Counted from the stretch's first letter, positions 11,201 through 19,682 are shown. The stretch is DNA of 64,000 nucleotides from Chitinophaga sp. CF418 (GCF_900142925.1 NZ_FRCN01000003.1:151300-215299); one strand, 5' to 3'. The notes: generated by a model from the sequence alone, not told the origin. Numbers and translations: made by a program.

Positions 11201-11764
11201 GACCTCAACAAAGACGGTGTGATCAATGCGGACGACCGTACTTTCCTCGGTAATCCAAATCCTAAGGTATCCTACGGTATTAACCTGGGACTGACCTACA
11301 AACAGTTTGACTTCAGCGTATTCTTTTTCGGCGTACATGGCAATGAGATCTGGAATCAGGTGAAATGGTGGACAGACTTCTCGTCTTCCTTCGATGGCGC
11401 CAAGAGCAAAACGGCGCTGTATGATTCCTGGCTACCTGACCGTATGAATGCCAAAGCGCCCATACAGGAAGGCGAAGGTTCTTTCAGCACCAATGCTGTT
11501 CCTAACTCTTACTACGTAGAAAACGGTGCTTATCTGCGCTGCAAGAACATGCAACTGGGATATACCTTTCCTCAGCAACTGGGCGGCAGACTGCACATAG
11601 AAAGGTTACGCATTTATATTCAGGCGGCTAACCTGTTCACTATTACAAAGTACTCAGGTATTGATCCGGAAATAGGCGGTAGTGATGTAAGGAGCTTCGG
11701 TATTGATGAAGGCACCTATCCCAGTCAACGTCAATTCCTGGCAGGTCTTAATCTTACGTTCTGA
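8246..11764 (+). CDS. SusC/RagA-family TonB-dependent receptor with STN signalling domain
   Basis: A 1172-residue outer membrane protein. A signal peptide occupies residues 1-25. An STN domain follows (about 38-110, ISIRQLFRQTEIKFGVSIAY), then a carboxypeptidase-like domain (about 128-200, VRGKVTDVKGAALPGVTIRV). Next is the TonB-box-like NEVIVTGYTAQRKKDLTG and the plug, with LYVVDGVPTQSINDLNPND and LKDAGAASIYGSRASNGVII. The rest is beta barrel ending in the aromatic LAGLNLTF that outer membrane insertion needs. Its stop overlaps the SusD start by one base, so the pair is translationally coupled. It is expected to import a glycan fragment with SusD as lid. No glycoside hydrolase lies nearby, so substrate is not inferable. 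Confidence 0.96.
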   Translation: MKKRLRVLLMHALVSGALCSHALAHSPDVTTALHLTKQQDNISIRQLFRQTEIKFGVSIAYKSELVTDQKNSVDIASCKSPEEALEKTLAPFNLSFEKVRDKFYLIKAKETAPVTISMTAQRPVRGKVTDVKGAALPGVTIRVKGANTGAVTAADGTYTVNVPGTGNDILEVTFVGYQSQEIPVGTKSEINITLSENTSTLNEVIVTGYTAQRKKDLTGAVTVIDIGEMVKQPSGQVTSQLQGQASGVTVIGSGQPGEEPVVRIRGVNTFDNNTPLYVVDGVPTQSINDLNPNDVASMQVLKDAGAASIYGSRASNGVIIITTKKGSGKVKIRYDAYYGRQYPKGGNVWNTLNSQEMANLRWLRYKNTGMPLSDTLYGNGATPVLPDYIQPVGLKEGDPRVNPDLYYVNPNYTDQDDYNSFYYITKANKAGTDWFHEIFNPASMTSHNLSVSGGTDKGSYLFSLNYFNQQGTLMNTYLKRYIIRSNSQFSISKNIRIGENLSFSVTDNPTVDLLTSSGAVGMALREQPIIPVYDIKGNFGGSNGLGLGDAMNPVAMQYRTRNDRGQVNRVFGNIYADIDFLRHFTFHTSFGGEVNSGWRHNFTYPQYENKENAGVNSYTESSNFEHNWTWTNTLNYHNSFNAVHNLNVLVGTEAYDERSRQQAGTTQDFFVFDPDYVDNGTGSGGQVITATRYSAGLLSLIGRVDYSFKDKYLLSGTLRRDGSSKFGVNNRYGLFPAASAGWRISQEPFMKGIHWLTDLKIRGGWGIMGNQLSLTPRNAFTLYGGNKNTSFYDLLGTNNSIVLGFQQVQIGNPDAKWESDINTNIGIDATLFGGKLEISADYYQKNIKDLLYNSELPGTYGTAPAPYSNVANMKNKGVDLTISSHTDISKDLKFDATVTFTTFKNRIVKIAQGVDYFDSQPRNFAENIIRNAVGQPISSFYGYKINGFWNSQSEIDKADQSAQSATGDPSASFQEDAAPGRFRYTDLNKDGVINADDRTFLGNPNPKVSYGINLGLTYKQFDFSVFFFGVHGNEIWNQVKWWTDFSSSFDGAKSKTALYDSWLPDRMNAKAPIQEGEGSFSTNAVPNSYYVENGAYLRCKNMQLGYTFPQQLGGRLHIERLRIYIQAANLFTITKYSGIDPEIGGSDVRSFGIDEGTYPSQRQFLAGLNLTF

Positions 11765-13530
11765 TGTTAAACTTGAAAACCATGAAACTGAATAAACATA
11801 TAGCGATACTTTTCATAACAGGTGTGGGCATATGTGCTCCTTCCTGTAGCAAATTCCTGGACAGGGTGCCGCCTTCCTCTTTAAAGGAAGAGCTGATAGC
11901 AAATAAGAAAGGCGTCAATGCTTTACTGGTGGGTGCTTATGGCGCACTGGACGGCCAGGACTTCACCGATGGCGATATGACCAACCTCTCAGGAGGCGCC
12001 GGCTATGCTGTATCACCAGACAACTGGATCTATGGTAGTGTATGTGGTGGTGATGCCCACAAAGGCAGCGACCATTTCGACTCCCCTCCCACCCTGGATC
12101 TCGCCCGCTTCAGTGCAGGTGCTACCAACAGCTTCCTGAATGATAAATGGCGGGTAGACTATGAAGGTGTGACCCGTTGCAACTCTGTGCTGAAAATACT
12201 ACCGCAGGTCTCAGACATGACGGAAGCAGAAAAGACAGAAGTAGCGGCAGAAGCACATTTCCTGCGCGGGCATTATTATTCCGATCTGAAGAAGATGTTC
12301 AACATGGTGCCATGGATAGATGAAACTACCACCGACATGAAGACACCCAATGACAAGGACATCTGGCCCCAGATAGAAGCTGATTTCAAATTTGCCATGG
12401 ATAACCTGGCGCTCACCCAAACCGAAGTAGGCAGACCAAATAAATGGGCAGCCGCCTGTTACCTGGCCAAGACATACATGTTTGAGCACAAATACACAGA
12501 CGCCAAACCGCTGTTTGACCAGATCACCACACAGGGTATCACTTCCAAGGGTGATCATTATGCACTAAGAGACCGTTTTGAAGACAACTTCGACGCCGCT
12601 ACAGAAAACACTTCTGAGTCTGTGTTCGCGATACAGTATAACGCCAATGACAACTCAGGTACTTCCGCCAATGCCAACCAGGGCGAGATGCTGAACTATC
12701 CGTATAACGGCCCTTTCAGCTGCTGCGGCTTCTTCCAGCCTACACAGGACCTGGTGAATTCTTATATCACCGATCCTCAGGGATTACCTTTCCTGGACAG
12801 CTACAACACACATAACGTAAGTACGGAAACAGTAGATCCCCGCCTGGACTGGACTGTGGGCCGTCAGGGTATTCCCTACCTTGACTGGGGCGTACATCCT
12901 GGCGATACCTGGATCAGGGAAGCTTCTACTGCAGGTCATTATTCTCCCAAGAAAAACGTCTACTGGCAGGCTACGCAGGACAAATATTACGATCCCCGCG
13001 GATGGGCACCAGGCAATGCCATCAACTACAACCTGATCCGCTATGCCGATGTATTGCTCCTCGCCGCAGAGTGTGAAGCACAATTACAAAACTTCGACGC
13101 CGCAGAAGCATACGTAAACATCGTACGGCAACGTGCAGCCCAACCGGCAAGCACTGTCTACAGGTATAAGAATAACAATGCCCCTATGGATGGCTTTTCT
13201 AACGTGCCTGCGGCCAGTTATAAGGTTGCTCCTTATCCGGCAGGCGCTTTTGCTTCCAAAGGTCAGGCATACGCCTTAAAAGCCGTTTATTTCGAACGTA
13301 AGCTGGAACTGGCTATGGAAGGCCACCGCTTCTTCGACCTGGTACGCTGGGGTGTGGCTGACCAGGTGCTGAATGCCTTCTTCGCTTTTGAAGGTGCGCT
13401 TACTTTGGATATACAGGGGGCCAGTTTTGCGAAGGGCACAAATGAATACTTTGCTATTCCTCAGCGGCAGATTGATCTTTCAATGAATGGAAGCACACGC
13501 ACGCTGAAACAGAATAACGGATACCACTGA
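11764..13530 (+). CDS. SusD/RagB-family outer membrane lipoprotein
   Basis: A 588-residue protein with a type II signal peptide ending in the lipobox APSC (the cysteine of SCSKFLDRVPP). The first residues CSKFLDRVPPSSL are the standard SusD opening. The C-terminal third carries the typical NLIRYADVLLLAAECEAQL helix and the late RFFDLVRWG motif found in nearly all SusD proteins. The start at 11764 overlaps the SusC stop; a second in-frame ATG at 11782 would also give a good signal peptide. It acts as the ligand-binding lid on the SusC barrel. Last gene of the sigma-FecR-SusC-SusD block. Confidence 0.95.
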   Translation: MLNLKTMKLNKHIAILFITGVGICAPSCSKFLDRVPPSSLKEELIANKKGVNALLVGAYGALDGQDFTDGDMTNLSGGAGYAVSPDNWIYGSVCGGDAHKGSDHFDSPPTLDLARFSAGATNSFLNDKWRVDYEGVTRCNSVLKILPQVSDMTEAEKTEVAAEAHFLRGHYYSDLKKMFNMVPWIDETTTDMKTPNDKDIWPQIEADFKFAMDNLALTQTEVGRPNKWAAACYLAKTYMFEHKYTDAKPLFDQITTQGITSKGDHYALRDRFEDNFDAATENTSESVFAIQYNANDNSGTSANANQGEMLNYPYNGPFSCCGFFQPTQDLVNSYITDPQGLPFLDSYNTHNVSTETVDPRLDWTVGRQGIPYLDWGVHPGDTWIREASTAGHYSPKKNVYWQATQDKYYDPRGWAPGNAINYNLIRYADVLLLAAECEAQLQNFDAAEAYVNIVRQRAAQPASTVYRYKNNNAPMDGFSNVPAASYKVAPYPAGAFASKGQAYALKAVYFERKLELAMEGHRFFDLVRWGVADQVLNAFFAFEGALTLDIQGASFAKGTNEYFAIPQRQIDLSMNGSTRTLKQNNGYH

Positions 13531-13571
13531 CAGGATATGGTTGGCGAGTACTCTCTCTTTTTACAATTTGA

Positions 13572-13606
13572 AAAAGGCTTTCAGGCGTATGCCTGGAAGC
13601 CTTTTG
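13572..13606 (+). terminator. Rho-independent terminator after SusD
   Basis: Strong hairpin AAAAGGCTTTCAGGC / GCCTGGAAGCCTTTT with the short loop GTAT, 42 bp after the SusD stop, followed by TGTTTC. It lies between convergent genes and could serve both strands. Confidence 0.75.
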
Positions 13607-13632
13607 TTTCAAAAACAGCATCTATTGCTATC

Positions 13633-14106
13633 TCACGTTCCCTTCTTCGTCGAAATAAAAAATCTATGCTCCTGATCAAGGAAAACAACATAAAAAACAT
13701 TCCCGATCATATGCCCCGCTAAACGGCCTTTTTGGCCTTTTATATTCGTAATAACGGCCCACTGAATGTCGTCATCCTGCAAATAAGTCGGAGGCTTAAA
13801 ATCTGATTTATCAGGAAAGGCTCCGTAAACTTTAATAACTTGCTGTTGTTTTGCCTCGACTATATTCAGCTCACAAACATGCCGAAACTTTTCATACAGC
13901 GCTGATAAAGTTTTATTCGCCTCCCATTCAGAGAAAGATTGACCAGGAGGGATCTGATTGGGGTCAAAATCTTTAAAGCTTAATAATATCCTTGGTAAAT
14001 CCTCCTTTACAGCGCGTTCCTGCCTCGTATTGCGTTTTCTATCATATCCATCCTTTTCTTGTTCTTTAAGTCTGCTTCTGGAAAAGCTACTCATTGACAA
14101 ATTCAT
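13633..14106 (-). CDS. Small partner protein of an ABC-type ATPase; possible toxin-like effector
   Basis: A 157-residue protein whose start overlaps the end of the ATPase gene by 20 bp, so the two are co-translated. The N-terminal 30 residues are charged. The C-terminal half (DDIQWAVITNIKGQKGRLAG, then GNVFYVVFLDQEHRFFIS) has the rhythm of the RelE/YafQ-like mRNA-interferase fold or of the family annotated as MAG6450. I recall that family only loosely and cannot verify it. No function is certain. The tight pairing with an AAA_15/RloA-like ATPase suggests an ATPase-controlled effector, as in AbiL or PARIS-type systems, but the effector domains named there (RloB, DUF4435) are not what I see. 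Confidence 0.6.
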   Translation of the reverse strand: MNLSMSSFSRSRLKEQEKDGYDRKRNTRQERAVKEDLPRILLSFKDFDPNQIPPGQSFSEWEANKTLSALYEKFRHVCELNIVEAKQQQVIKVYGAFPDKSDFKPPTYLQDDDIQWAVITNIKGQKGRLAGHMIGNVFYVVFLDQEHRFFISTKKGT

Positions 14107-15463
14107 TTAAAAATTTATCAATATTGCCAAAGTAAGGTATAGCTCCATATTTTCCAATGAGATAATCTTTCTCAAACGAAGCATCATTTCTCACCGCTGT
14201 TAAATGATTTATTTTATACTCCACAAGAGAATATAGATCAGATGCTCCTTTATCATCTTTCTCAACAAACCAGATCTGGTCTCGTCTGAAAAGATCTTTC
14301 CTTAACAAATTCGTATCATGTGAGGCAAACACAAGTTGTGCATTTTTCTTATTCGCTTTTGAATGGAATAATTTCAGCAGTTCAATTGTCAATAGCGTAT
14401 GTAGCTTCGAATCAAGTTCATCGATAATGATCACTTTCCCATTTTCCAACGCATCAAACCATGGCCCTAAAAGCCCGAAAAGCTTCTGATTTCCATGTGA
14501 CTCCAGGCCAAAATCCAGCGGTTGTAAACCGGTATAAGTATCTGTGTTATCGAATTTCTTGTAAAATAAATTGATCTCTACGCCTCTGCGGCTATCAAAT
14601 TTTTTAAACTTTTCCCGTAGTGCTGACAAACTACTAACTAAGTCGTCCCATTCCGGGTCTTGTAGCTTTCGACTATTTAATCTGGCAGTAAGCCGGTCAA
14701 TCTTATCAATGTCAATTTCTTCAATTTCGATCTTTTCTATGCCGGAATTTATTAAGCCAAGGAAGGCCATCACCTGGCTTTTAAAATGTTCTTCCTCAAT
14801 AAATCTCGAAACCGTATAATCTGTCATATTATCCGGCGTCGAAATGACATTAATCTGGGTACTGAAATAAGACTGTATTTTTTGGGATATCGCACCATTC
14901 AGCTGGGCAACAGTTGAAAGAAACAGGGCATTCTTCCTTGTATTGTTTTCAATACCTTTTCCCTCTTTGAAAGCACGGGTATTTACCTTAATTTCCTGAT
15001 ATGCTCTTGAAAATAAATTAGTTTCCTTTTTAGACTGGCCAACAGACATTTGAAAAAGCCACTCAGCATGAACATTTTTCTTATCAACTTCAAATCCGTA
15101 CCTATACCTGACATCATCATAGATAAATATCATCTCGAATCCGGATGGTTTCAATTCGTTTTCACTATTAAACAGGAACGGATAAATTTCAATATCATCC
15201 TGAGCCTGACGAGCATTGGACGACGTTAGAATAAATGATTTAAAGAATCCAAATGCTGCTATGATATTACTCTTACCACTCCCATTAGCACCGTATATGA
15301 CAGCACTTTTCAGAAATTTTGTTCTGCCTTCCAAATCCACGAACGTATTTGATAACTCCTGGTCTTGCCCCTCAAGCTCTTTTACCGCATTTGAACCGGC
15401 CATGCTAAATGTCGTCGGATTCTTAATGGACAGAAAATTATTAACAGCAAATTCAATTAACAT
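14087..15463 (-). CDS. AAA_15/AAA_21 (OLD/RloA-like) ABC-type ATPase
   Basis: A 458-residue protein from the ATG at 15463 (MLIEFAVNNFLSIKNPTTF), the usual beginning for this family; the frame extends 16 codons further up to 15511. Walker A is GANGSGKSNI near residue 60. The ABC signature-like SHGNQK, Walker B VIIIDELDSKLH and the switch histidine in FASHDT are near the C-terminus. A coiled-coil-like charged middle (residues 220-290) lies between the two ATPase halves. This is a stand-alone SMC-like ATPase of the kind found in abortive-infection and retron-associated modules. Codon use is more AT-rich than the SusC/SusD genes on its left. It forms a two-gene unit with 13633-14106. Confidence 0.85.
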   Translation of the reverse strand: MLIEFAVNNFLSIKNPTTFSMAGSNAVKELEGQDQELSNTFVDLEGRTKFLKSAVIYGANGSGKSNIIAAFGFFKSFILTSSNARQAQDDIEIYPFLFNSENELKPSGFEMIFIYDDVRYRYGFEVDKKNVHAEWLFQMSVGQSKKETNLFSRAYQEIKVNTRAFKEGKGIENNTRKNALFLSTVAQLNGAISQKIQSYFSTQINVISTPDNMTDYTVSRFIEEEHFKSQVMAFLGLINSGIEKIEIEEIDIDKIDRLTARLNSRKLQDPEWDDLVSSLSALREKFKKFDSRRGVEINLFYKKFDNTDTYTGLQPLDFGLESHGNQKLFGLLGPWFDALENGKVIIIDELDSKLHTLLTIELLKLFHSKANKKNAQLVFASHDTNLLRKDLFRRDQIWFVEKDDKGASDLYSLVEYKINHLTAVRNDASFEKDYLIGKYGAIPYFGNIDKFLNEFVNE

Positions 15464-15563
15464 TACCAGTATTTTTGAGTTTTTTTCACAAAAATACAGA
15501 CAATAACGCAATATTTGGTTTTATAACAATGAATTTCTTACAAAAAAACAGCAGCCAACCTAT

Positions 15564-16238
15564 CTAACTATTCCTCACTACCTCCCAAAACACAATCGCC
15601 CTTCTGTCCCTAAACCCTAATCGCTCATACACCTTCCTCGCCCGCTCATTATTCGTCAGAAAATGTAAATACAGCGCATTCCCTTTCTCCACATTCTTAT
15701 TCACAATATGCGCCACCAGCTGTTGCGCATACCCTCTTCCTGTAAATGCCGGATGCGTACATACAGCACTCACTTCTACCAATCCTGTTATCTTCGTTCG
15801 TTCACCGGCGATAGCCACGAGCTGTCCTTCCTGATAAATTCCATAGTAAGTCCCAAGTAAAGGGGTATTCTTATAAAAGAATCCCGGCTGCACAAGATTT
15901 ACAAGCGTCAGCATTTCTTCAATATTCTCCAGGGGAACTACATCCGGGCTGGCAACAGACGTCTCTTCATCGCATACCATCTGTATACAATCCAGCTGCC
16001 GTAGCAGTGTCCAGTTGGAAGGTAATACAGGCAATTCTCCAATCATGATCATTTTTTCTCCCACAGCTATCCAGGGTAATATTTCATTCAGATCAGCATG
16101 AAGAGGATCGGCACATCCCACGAATTGCAGGGTATCTGCAGGATACCGCTGAACACGTTCCGTTCCCTGTGCAAATGTTTTATGCGTTGTTTGTAAGGCG
16201 TGCCATACCGGGTTATCTAATGCAGCATAGTTATGCAT
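15564..16238 (-). CDS. GNAT-family N-acetyltransferase
   Basis: A 224-residue protein with the acetyl-CoA binding motif of GNAT enzymes near the C-terminus (VCTHPAFTGRGYAQQLVAHI, the R/Q-x-x-G-x-G/A loop). The final strand is KVYERLGFRDRRAIVFWEV, which is typical of the FR47-like subgroup. It transfers an acetyl group to an unknown amine. Read on the same strand as the ArsR regulator 35 bp upstream; the two probably share a transcript, with the regulator first. Confidence 0.85.
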   Translation of the reverse strand: MHNYAALDNPVWHALQTTHKTFAQGTERVQRYPADTLQFVGCADPLHADLNEILPWIAVGEKMIMIGELPVLPSNWTLLRQLDCIQMVCDEETSVASPDVVPLENIEEMLTLVNLVQPGFFYKNTPLLGTYYGIYQEGQLVAIAGERTKITGLVEVSAVCTHPAFTGRGYAQQLVAHIVNKNVEKGNALYLHFLTNNERARKVYERLGFRDRRAIVFWEVVRNS

Positions 16239-16273
16239 GGTACAGATTAACGTTTGTTTTTGAGAATAAGACC

Positions 16274-16561
16274 TTATGCGGTGAAGAGTGACAGGAATGT
16301 TACATACTCCTCAAAGACCTCTTTGTTGATCTTATATTTTGTGTTACGGCCTTCTTTTTCGGCCAACAGCAGATCAGCGTCTACCAGTTGTTTGATGTGA
16401 TGGGAAACAGTGGACTGCGCCAGGTCAAGCATATCGAGTATTAAAGTACATGGAGTCCAGTCCTGCTCTTTACGTATGGCTTCCACGATTTTTATACGAT
16501 ATGGGTCACCAAGTGCTTTGGAGATCTTTTCAATTCTTTTAATGTCTAATTTCTTATTCAT
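16274..16561 (-). CDS. ArsR-family winged-helix transcriptional regulator
   Basis: A 95-residue protein with the ArsR fold. It opens ISKALGDPYRIKIVEAI, followed by the recognition helix LDLAQSTVSHHIKQLVDADL and the wing EKEGRNTKYKIN. No conserved metal-binding cysteine pair is seen (one Cys only, in WTPCTLIL), so it is probably not an arsenic or zinc sensor. It precedes the GNAT gene and likely controls it and itself. Confidence 0.88.
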   Translation of the reverse strand: MNKKLDIKRIEKISKALGDPYRIKIVEAIRKEQDWTPCTLILDMLDLAQSTVSHHIKQLVDADLLLAEKEGRNTKYKINKEVFEEYVTFLSLFTA

Positions 16562-16970
16562 CGATGCAAATTTATCGATTATGCCTCTGGGAAGACGTAC
16601 TGATCATCTCCTGTAGTGTCATTAAAATGTCAAATATCGATGTATCTCTTAACAGTCTAAAAAGATATAATCATTTATTACACTATAAAAATCATTCTTC
16701 TATAAATTAGTACATAGTAAGGTATTCATACAGTCTCTGTAATGCTGCTACTATAGTGCTTTACCTGAGATAACCCATATATAACCCATATATAAGCCAT
16801 ATATGACCCATATATAACCCATATTTAAAAGGTATGGGTTATATATGGGTTATATATGGTTTGACTATAGTTTATAGATGAGTTACAGTAAAGAAAGCAC
16901 AGGTATAAAACAGGTATAGGAGTACGACAAAGCCGTACTCCCATGCTGGTATTGAGCTATAAGATCTTGC
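16562..16970. other. Intergenic stretch with phased repeats
   Basis: 409 bp without a gene. It holds the 11-bp repeat array at 16771-16859 described separately; the rest is AT-rich and shows no further structure that I can name. Confidence 0.6.
16771..16859. repeat. Five 11-bp tandem repeats running into a 26-bp inverted repeat
   Basis: The unit TAACCCATATA recurs at 16771, 16782, 16793 (TAAGCCATATA), 16804 (TGACCCATATA) and 16815 (last base changed). The last copies form the left arm (16797-16822) of an inverted repeat whose right arm is 16834-16859. The arms are 26 bp with one mismatch and an 11-nt loop. The period equals about one helical turn. It lies between an ArsR gene and a hydrolase gene, both read leftwards, upstream of the ArsR gene. 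Confidence 0.85.
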
Positions 16971-17846
16971 TTATTTTGCGGCTGTAGTTGCCGGCGAGAG
17001 CAGCCTGCAATCGGTCATCCAGTTGGTAAGCAGCTGCGGCCATGCCCGGACAGACTGTAAATTGGAGCGGTAACCCATATTGAACGCATGGTTGCCATTG
17101 GCGAAAATATGCGCCTCTACAGGCACTTTTGCATGTCTATACCGCTCCAGGAGGCTGACGATAGGTGCAGAACAGCATTCATCATCATTAGAGGCGATCA
17201 GGAAGGCTTTAGGCGCATCTGCAGGTACTTTTTCAGGAATCCCCAGGGGACCGGGGTATACTAATATCTGGAAATCCGGCTTGCCGTTCAGACGGTCAAT
17301 AGGATCCTTGGCCTTCGGATCTCCATATCCCGGACCGTATGCCACCTGGGCCACCACTTCTCCTCCGGCGGAAAAGCCCCAGATGCCCACCCGGTTCGTA
17401 TCGATATTCCATTCCGACGCATGGCTGCGTACAAAACGCATCGCACGGTAGGCATCCTGCCTGATTTCCTTTTCCAGGGTATAAGGGGAGTTATCCTCCC
17501 GGAACAGGCGGTATTTCAGGATGATGGCCGCTACTCCTATACTGTTCAGGAAACGGGCAGGATCACGCCCTTCAGAATTGTAGACGAGCAGGCGGAAGCC
17601 TCCTCCCGGACAGATCACCACGGCAGCGCCGGTCGCTTTTTCTTTTGGAGGAAGATAGATCGTGACGGAGGGATTGTGAATATTCCTGACATAGTAATCT
17701 TTGGCCTCTTCCGGCTCGTTTTTCCGGTTTTCATACCCGGGTGCCCCATCGGGCCATAAATAGAAAGTTTTGGCGGTATCCTGGGCTATAATCGTGGAAA
17801 ATGGCAATAGGAAGAATAGTGCCAGAAGAACATACCTGCGTTGCAT
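16971..17846 (-). CDS. Exported alpha/beta hydrolase, acetyl-esterase-like
   Basis: A 291-residue protein with a signal peptide (YVLLALFFLLPFSTIIAQD). It has the alpha/beta hydrolase landmarks of the BD-FAE/acetylxylan-esterase-like group. These are the oxyanion loop VVICPGGGFRLL, the nucleophile elbow GIWGFSAGGEV (Ser), an acid in the region LIASNDDECCS, and the catalytic histidine in FANGNHAFNMG. It likely removes acyl groups from a polysaccharide or small ester in the periplasm. It stands alone, divergent from the subtilase gene at 17953. Confidence 0.85.
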   Translation of the reverse strand: MQRRYVLLALFFLLPFSTIIAQDTAKTFYLWPDGAPGYENRKNEPEEAKDYYVRNIHNPSVTIYLPPKEKATGAAVVICPGGGFRLLVYNSEGRDPARFLNSIGVAAIILKYRLFREDNSPYTLEKEIRQDAYRAMRFVRSHASEWNIDTNRVGIWGFSAGGEVVAQVAYGPGYGDPKAKDPIDRLNGKPDFQILVYPGPLGIPEKVPADAPKAFLIASNDDECCSAPIVSLLERYRHAKVPVEAHIFANGNHAFNMGYRSNLQSVRAWPQLLTNWMTDCRLLSPATTAAK

Positions 17847-17952
17847 AGACTAAGTAGTTTTACTTACAAGATATACTTTACCAGCCGGATAAATTAGTAA
17901 ATTAGTAAGCGCAACTGTCTACACACTTTTTTCACCTCAAAAGTTACATCCA

Positions 17953-19428
17953 ATGGCAAACTTCATCTTGCTGCCCGCCACCCAGACCCAGAGCAACGAA
18001 GATACCAACCCGAAAGTAAAAGACTTCCTCACTACAGTACTCGAACCCGCTGTTAAAAGAGAGTCCCTGAAACTGAATGCCAGGATGCCTGTCAAACAGG
18101 AGAAAAAGATCCCGGTAAAGGTGCTGGATTCCATACAGGAAAACGGCGCCAAACTGGTAGAACTGAGCGACAATGAGCTCGCGGATTTCCACTTCTCTTA
18201 CCCGGGGTTCAGGATCATCAAAGAGAAGTTCTATAAAAAGGCTACCGTCTATCGCGAAGCAATAGAAAAAAAAGCGAAGAAAAGCCAGGTCAATAATAAG
18301 CTGCAGATCACTGTGACCGACAAAGAAGGAAATCCGCTCAAAGACATTTACATTGTAGCTTTTACTGATTTTGTAAACAGGCTGGGCGATTCCGGTACCA
18401 CCACCGCCAAAGGCAAGGTAACACTCAACCTGAAGGGCAAACGCATACAGCGGATGTATGTTTATCCCGAACATAGTTACTGGGGATATTACCGCAGCAG
18501 CTTTACCGCTTCGGCTGTTCTCAATATCGCGCTGACATCAATTGACATCCATTACAAAGACGTGCTGCGACACTTTTATCCCACCGCCGGCTGGCCCTCA
18601 ATACCTGCCAGCATCCGGGTGGCAGTGATCGATACAGGCGTTGGTCCGCATAAAGACCTGGTGGTATCCGGCGGGATGAATTGTGTAAAAGATGAAGATC
18701 CGAAAGATTACAAAGACAACGGCGAAGGGCACGGTACACACGTGGCAGGCATTATCGGGGCATCGGGAGGCATACATGGTGTGGCCGCAGGCGTGGAGAT
18801 CTTTAGTTACCGGGTATTCCCCGTAGGAAAATCTGCCTCGAATTTCTATATTATGAAGGCCATCAACCAGGCTATCCTTGACAAATGTGATTTCATCAAT
18901 ATGAGCCTGGGAGAGGCTGAACAGGATGAAGGCATCATCAGTTATATCAAACAGGCTTATAGCGCCGGTATGCTTTGTTTTTGCGCCAATGGTAATGATG
19001 ACCGTGATAAAGTGAGCTTCCCTGCCTCCTACAGTCTTTCTGTAGCAGTGTCGGCGATGGGCAGGAAGAAAACCTTCCCCTCCCGTACGGTACAAACTGC
19101 TATTATAAAAGCGCCTTATGGAAAGGACAAGGCCAATTTCATTGCAGACTTCTCCAACATCGGGCCGGAAACAGACCTGACAGCGCCGGGTGTAGGCATT
19201 ATCTCCACTTTTCCGGACGACCGTTACGCCATCATGGATGGCACCAGTATGGCCTGTCCTGCGGCTACCGGAATGGCGGCCCGTTTATTATCTGCGGCCC
19301 CGGAAATACTGGCTATGCCACGTACCCAGGCCAGGGCGGATGAGATGCTGAAATATTTGTCGGTCAGGATCAAATCCCTGGGATTTAAGCCTACCTTTGA
19401 AGGGAAAGGTATGCTCTTAAGTGAGTAA
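17953..19428 (+). CDS. Subtilisin-like serine protease (peptidase family S8)
   Basis: A 491-residue protein with the complete catalytic triad. Asp227 is in VAVIDTGVG, His260 in GHGTHVAGIIG, and Ser432 in GTSMACPAATG. The N-terminal 200 residues carry a charged region and then a beta-sandwich-like stretch (about 118-175, LQITVTDKEGNPLKDIYIV). No signal peptide is visible at MANFILLPATQTQ, so the enzyme may act in the cytoplasm or leave by another route. There is no recognisable I9 propeptide in the chain. The 80-residue gene 10 bp downstream may supply that role. Confidence 0.9.
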   Translation: MANFILLPATQTQSNEDTNPKVKDFLTTVLEPAVKRESLKLNARMPVKQEKKIPVKVLDSIQENGAKLVELSDNELADFHFSYPGFRIIKEKFYKKATVYREAIEKKAKKSQVNNKLQITVTDKEGNPLKDIYIVAFTDFVNRLGDSGTTTAKGKVTLNLKGKRIQRMYVYPEHSYWGYYRSSFTASAVLNIALTSIDIHYKDVLRHFYPTAGWPSIPASIRVAVIDTGVGPHKDLVVSGGMNCVKDEDPKDYKDNGEGHGTHVAGIIGASGGIHGVAAGVEIFSYRVFPVGKSASNFYIMKAINQAILDKCDFINMSLGEAEQDEGIISYIKQAYSAGMLCFCANGNDDRDKVSFPASYSLSVAVSAMGRKKTFPSRTVQTAIIKAPYGKDKANFIADFSNIGPETDLTAPGVGIISTFPDDRYAIMDGTSMACPAATGMAARLLSAAPEILAMPRTQARADEMLKYLSVRIKSLGFKPTFEGKGMLLSE

Positions 19429-19437
19429 ACGATAGAT

Positions 19438-19680
19438 ATGAGCAACTATATTCTGCAATATATCGGGGATGGGACGCCTGATGTGCAACAGGTGCAGGAG
19501 ATCATACATACCTGTAACCTACGTATTGTAGACGACAGTCTATCCCCCGGAACGATACTGCTGGAGCTGGCAGGAACCGATATAGCCAAAGTGCGGCCGG
19601 AGTTAGGGAAAGAATGGTCACTTACTCCTGAAAAGGAGTATCGCGTGCCTGATACCAGGCGAAAAATAAAGAAAGGATAA
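19438..19680 (+). CDS. Small protein paired with the subtilase; possible stand-alone I9-like chaperone or inhibitor
   Basis: An 80-residue protein starting 10 bp after the protease stop, so almost certainly co-transcribed. Sequence MSNYILQYIGDGTPDVQQVQ, then LRIVDDSLSPGTILLELAGT. The alternation of short strands and helices and the size recall subtilisin propeptides (inhibitor I9), which in some bacteria are encoded as separate proteins. Resemblance is by pattern only. The C-terminus is basic (RRKIKKG). Confidence 0.6.
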   Translation: MSNYILQYIGDGTPDVQQVQEIIHTCNLRIVDDSLSPGTILLELAGTDIAKVRPELGKEWSLTPEKEYRVPDTRRKIKKG

Positions 19681-19682
19681 TA

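Noticed and set aside
16771..16859. CRISPR array
   Set aside because: The unit is 11 bp, copies are contiguous with no spacers, and no cas genes are present.
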